A DNA stretch of 64,000 nucleotides from Polytrichum commune (Eukaryota; Streptophyta; Polytrichopsida; Polytrichales; Polytrichaceae): positions 17,382,527 through 17,446,526 of the forward strand of contig OX485808.1 in assembly GCA_950295325.1 (NCBI GenBank). The letters are read 5' to 3'. The notes under the pieces are model-generated. The model had not been told where the DNA came from, did not search any database, and was given only the letters and a program-made list of their open reading frames with translations. Every line of letters begins with the position of its first letter. Position 1 is the stretch's first letter. The position numbers and the translations under genes are program-made. Positions 60,001 through 64,000 of the stretch are shown piece by piece.

Positions 60001-63000
60001 TATTTGAGCTTGCATGATTGAAATATTACAACGACTTTCTCATGACCCGTATTTCACTTGCATGAGCAATCAGTTATGATAATATGAGCCTCCCTAGAAT
60101 CTAGTGTTTGCATGTTAACAAATGTCCAGTTTCCACAATGGGGACCCCACACACACTTTCAAAAACATTGTTTTTGAATTGGGCATGGGTAGGTGAAGGT
60201 GCAAATAAGCATGTCGTGGACATGTGCATAACCTTGGGGGGCTTGGTTACCAGGTTTGTCCCTTGTTATTTATGAGTTAGAATGTTTGTTTTAATTATGA
60301 TCCAAGTCATAAGTTTTTCATTCAAACTCTACGCAAAATGGCATTGTTGTGACACTTTGCCTCCACCTACCAAAAATGGCACCTTTTAAACATGTGTGAC
60401 CCTCACATGAACTGAACTCTTAAAATTGTCTTTTTCATCACTCCAACTTGGATTTTTGGTTCAATGAAAGTAAGATTATTCAACCCTTGTATCAAGTTTT
60501 GTGTCCCTTGCTATTCATCATCAACTCACTACTTCACTTGCAATCATTTGGTGGCAGGTAGAGAGAGAGAGGGTTCATATGTCATTGGTTCTACATGACA
60601 AGTCATGCAGACGATTGTGGTAATCAACAAGGCACACTAGTCTTGTTGCCGCATGAAATAAATTGTTTTATTGTAGTTGTCTTGCTCTTGGAGTTGGTAA
60701 AAATATTATAGAAGAACATGCCTTCCATATGTATGTGGTTAATTCATCCCAATTAGGTCCTATGAAATGTTTAAATCGTGTTCTCTGATGTTGACTCAAT
60801 TGAAGAAAGTAATTCTTTGATACAAACAATTTTTTGATTTTCAACTCTATGTGAATTTGGTCAGGCAAACATGCCTTTCATGCATTTGTTCATAAATTCA
60901 TCCCGATTGGGTCCCCAAAAGTAAGAGTGGATGTAGAAGTGGATGTAGAGAAGTAATTCAAGGTCTTTTGATGGTGATTATGGAGTCAAATAAACTCAAG
61001 AAATTGATGTTTCTAGACTGAAATGGTTGATTGTTTTTTCACCTTATGTAAGATTGGTGATGCCCTAGCTTAAAGAGTAAAGAGATCTTTAGCCCTCGCC
61101 TTCAAGAAATTGTTTGCTTGTGAGCCTTTCAAAGGAGGAATCTTGCATGCCAATAGAACAAAAAGGTGCCATGAATTATTGTACGAGAGTGTCTCTCTCA
61201 TTATCAAGTGAACCACGGGGCCATCACTCCCCGAAAATTAGAAAGTACGTGTGGCCAAAGTTTGGGTCTTATAAAACGATGGTATCAAAAAAATTGTAGT
61301 GGTTTCACAATAAAAAAAGCCCCCCCCCCCCACAATATGTGATTTTCAGTTCCAAAGCATGTGGGTTGTTATAAATTCCATGAAATTAGGTTTATATTGT
61401 TTCTAATATACCATGGTATACAAAGATTTCAAAAGGTTATAGTGTATACATTCCCCCGTCGCGCCCATAGTGGATGAAAAATTGGCCATGGATGAAAATT
61501 TTGTCAAAAAACATTGAATGATAAGTTCATGTAAGCAACGTGAAAGAGATTGGTTTAGGTCACGGTGTTGCATTATGAGAGTTTGGTGTTTTGTTGGTAT
61601 CTAAAAATTGTGTAGATTCTAGTAGTTCAATGTTGGCACATTTGTTTTTTTGTTTTTTCACATGAATAAAATGCAGTAGAATTTTCATCACTTTGCTTGG
61701 GGATGTCATCAATTTATGCTTATACAATCAATGCCTCTTGTTGCTCTTGAGTGCATATCAATTTTGTGTATGTATGCTTTGTATTGTGGCTTTATGAAAT
61801 TGTTGTGAGGCTGAACTACATTGCAATTAATTATTGGCTTTGCCTTTTGGGATGGTTTTAAAATGAGCCAAAGTTTGGCATTGGACAACCAACATTAAAT
61901 GCCCATGTGTGGAGGATAATCATAGAGCACAACGCTCTTTTGACTAACCACTTGTTGATTTATAATAAACATTTGATACATAAAAATGACTAACCCCAAC
62001 CTTTCAAAGTACTTGAAAGGTACTACAAATTATGTGCAATTAGTATTTTGCCTAATTGAATGGGTCATTTAATTGCTTATGAGCTAGATAATACCCCCCC
62101 AAAACACACACACACACACACACACACAATTATACCCTCACAATATGTGGCTCCCATAAGTCACACTAAGTGTAAGCCCCTCCGAAGTGAACAAAATATT
62201 GGGAACCATACTGTATGTATGTTTGGGAATTTTTTTTTTTTCAAGCAAATTTGATATTGGAATCAACTTCAAAGTTAACGATATGTTTAGTGCTACACTA
62301 TTTCATGGTATTTAGTGTCATGAATGTAATAATGTCATTTATCCAAAAGGAGGTAGTAAAGATTATGTCGGATTTTTGTCACATCATATGAGTGTTGTTC
62401 ATTTATAGTCGCTTAAGGCCGTTTTGCAACTTGAACCTCCCATTAGCCATGTCAAGTCATCCACTCTACATAGAAGCAAAAAAGAGACAAACATATGAGT
62501 GCCAATTGAAAAATGATATGTATGAGAAACACTTCACTCTTGAGCATAGACTTAGTATGATATGTAAATTCGAGATGGGTTTTATGATACCAAACTATGA
62601 ACTAAGTGCTTCATGTTGCAGGCGATCTTTCTATAAACAAAAGAATTCTTAGTAGAGTAAAATATTATTCCCTATACTCATGAGTTTGCATGTAATTCAT
62701 ATCAACATGGACCGAGATCCAATTTGCTTTTGAAAGCATACAAAATTGTTCAATATGTTTCTCACCTTATGGATGGAATCATGTTAAGTTAAGTTACACG
62801 GCCAATGAGAAACTTTTTCACATTGATGTTTGTCTACATGCCATATTACAGTAAGCAGGGTTTGCCAAACTTATATCAAAGGCCCAATTGTTGAACATTT
62901 TAAGCTTGAGTAGGCATAGTAGGCCGACACTGATAAAGGCTCCCAATTCCCACCAATTACACAAAAAAACATTTGGACTTTTGTAATCGGTACTAACCTC

Positions 63001-63003
63001 CAA
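60001..63003. other. Gene-free stretch
   Basis: AT-rich, with a C run at about 61,320-61,333 and a (CA)n run at 62,104-62,128. The open frame at 62,392-62,652 is not like any family I know and has poor codon structure. No RNA gene seen. Confidence 0.45.
62104..62128. repeat. (CA)n microsatellite
   Basis: Uninterrupted CA dinucleotide run. Confidence 0.9.
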
Positions 63004-63115
63004 GGGCTGCTTTATACTATGGTCAAGAAGTGCACTAGTCATTTTTTTTAGGAAAATGAAACAATATGATTGATTACAAATGAGTTCTTCACCAACCGGG
63101 GTTTACAGAGAGAGA
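63004..63115 (+). repeat. Family M MITE, 5' fragment
   Basis: GGGCTGCTTTATACTATGG then CAAGAAGTGCACTAGTCA, AATATGATTGATTACAAATG and ACCGGGGTTTACA, aligned with 56,899-57,000. The remainder is missing or too diverged. Confidence 0.55.
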
Positions 63116-63528
63116 AAAGAGAAGAAACATTGACCTTATTGAGATCAACATGATTGAAATGCCCGTTCGACCCACCCTTGGTATTATGTCCACTGGACAT
63201 AATATCAGTGGTGCAGGACTACTAACCCCTCTCGGGGTGGGTTTTGTAGCAACCATGATAACCAAAACGACCATGGAAACTGAGCAGTTGGATGATCTTT
63301 GTATTGATGAGTTAGTGTGGTCATATTCATCTAGAGGTCCGGGGTTTACACTACAACCGAGGTCCCTCAAGCTCTAAAGTGAAGTGGCCAACGAGAGATT
63401 TTTACATTTCACGGTCACGGGTCCTAAGCGCTACAAGTATTGTAAAGTCGGGCTCTTCCAAAAACAATTTAAAAAATAAAAATAAAAATCTCTTCAGCTT
63501 TAGGTCTTGGAGGCCCCGGGGCTCCCTT

Positions 63529-63548
63529 AAACCCTAAACCCTAAACCC
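63529..63548 (+). promoter_or_regulatory. Telo-box upstream of WDR3
   Basis: Nearly three consecutive AAACCCT units, about 255 bases upstream of the WDR3 ATG. Telo-boxes (AAACCCTA) are known in promoters of plant translation and ribosome-biogenesis genes, so this fits the downstream gene. An ATG-proximal TATA box was not seen, also usual for such genes. Confidence 0.6.
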
Positions 63549-63803
63549 GCTCGTTCAACCCAGGGCACCAGCATTCCAACGAATCGATACCGCCAACGTT
63601 GCAAACGATTATCACGAACCGCATCGCAGTAGTGCTTCATCGATGGTTTAAGGCGCAGGGTTTTAGGCATCGTAGGGATTTAGGCATTTGTGAGGATTGA
63701 GAGATGGAGTGATGGATGGCAGCTGCGTTCTGTGAAAGTGAGTTACTTGGTGGTATGTAGTGGTTTGGAGGGAATTGCGTGTGGATTGCAAGCTGTGTGA
63801 GCC

Positions 63804-64000
63804 ATGGTGAAGGCATACTTGAGATATGAGGAAGGCCAATCTTTCGGGTTGGTGGCTTCCGGCCAAGCCCGAGTATGTTACGACCAGTCCGGGAAGCTGT
63901 TGCTGGCAGGTGCTCTGGAGCAGTTTTTGGTGTGGAATGTGAAACAAGGGCGGTGTGTGAATAACCTCGTGGCGCCTCCGTTAGCCACCGGTGCTCGGCC
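63804..64000 (+). CDS. WDR3: WDR3 / UTP12 (Dip2) WD-repeat protein, N-terminal fragment
   Basis: The open frame starts MVKAYLRYEEGQSFGLVAS and runs off the window edge after 65 codons. The start MVKAYLRYE is the conserved beginning of eukaryotic WDR3/UTP12, followed by the first WD blade (YDQSGKLLLAGALEQFLVWNVKQG). In yeast and animals the protein is part of the UTP-B complex of the small-subunit processome and is needed for 18S rRNA maturation in the nucleolus. The start is set by that conserved first segment. Only the first of about a dozen blades is present; the remainder lies outside. Confidence 0.9.
   Translation, partial: MVKAYLRYEEGQSFGLVASGQARVCYDQSGKLLLAGALEQFLVWNVKQGRCVNNLVAPPLATGAR

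Noticed and set aside
61320-61333. C run that might mark a fifth family K end
   Set aside because: No CACT motif, no inverted partner and no 8-bp duplication nearby.
62392-62652. 86-codon open frame in the right-hand desert
   Set aside because: No family resemblance, no splice context and no homologous copy in the window.
1-64000. CRISPR array, operon or bacterial insertion sequence
   Set aside because: No regularly spaced identical repeats with unique spacers; all genes have spliceosomal introns or plant features.

Overview
The window is nuclear DNA from a land plant. Every recognised gene has GT-AG introns. Several protein families are plant-typical: an LEA_2 protein with the Y-Y-V-x-S-P-S motif, a class-3-lipase-fold protein like Arabidopsis At4g10955, and an LRR protein like At3g15410. 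A TTTAGGG-type telo-box lies upstream of a ribosome-biogenesis gene. The long gene-free stretches are AT-rich and full of DNA-transposon and LTR-like debris. I cannot name the species; a large-genome or non-seed plant would fit, but that is a guess.

Layout. 0.3-1.1 kb: hairpin-rich, TATA-bearing, LTR-like sequence. 3.3-4.9 kb (+): two-exon lipase-like gene. 5-14 kb: gene desert with dispersed repeats and a pogo/Tigger-like relic that carries a second, smaller TIR element. 14.2-16.9 kb (-): predicted plastid membrane protein whose last exon is a SAM domain. 18.8-20.4 kb (+): four-exon F-box gene, divergent from the previous one. 22.7-23.1 kb: a leader-exon-like stretch with no gene attached. 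23.9-25.2 kb: TIR element. 27-28 kb: local duplication. 28.8-29.6 kb (-): acidic protein with a C-x4-C-x2-C-H motif. 30.5-42 kb: second gene desert with TIR elements and MITEs. 42.8-47.2 kb (+): LEA_2 membrane protein. 48.1-56.1 kb (-): 21-exon LRR gene (LRRC40-like), reconstructed exon by exon with every splice phase consistent. 56.7-59.7 kb: nested MITE, LTR-like insert and TIR element. 63.8 kb to the edge (+): first exon of WDR3/UTP12.

The genes are ordinary and unrelated to each other, with no operon logic. The unusual content is in the repeats. (1) A DNA-transposon family has four copies, each flanked by its own perfect 8-bp target duplication and sharing GC-rich termini and a subterminal ACGTGCG motif; two copies encode related proteins I cannot name. 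(2) An LTR-like insert carries an array of short hairpins in which the stems vary and the loop (TAGACA-like) is kept; a second hairpin-rich, TATA-bearing stretch sits at the left edge. (3) Nearly every gene has local tandem duplications of about 100-500 bp in an intron or leader, some copying splice-site sequence.
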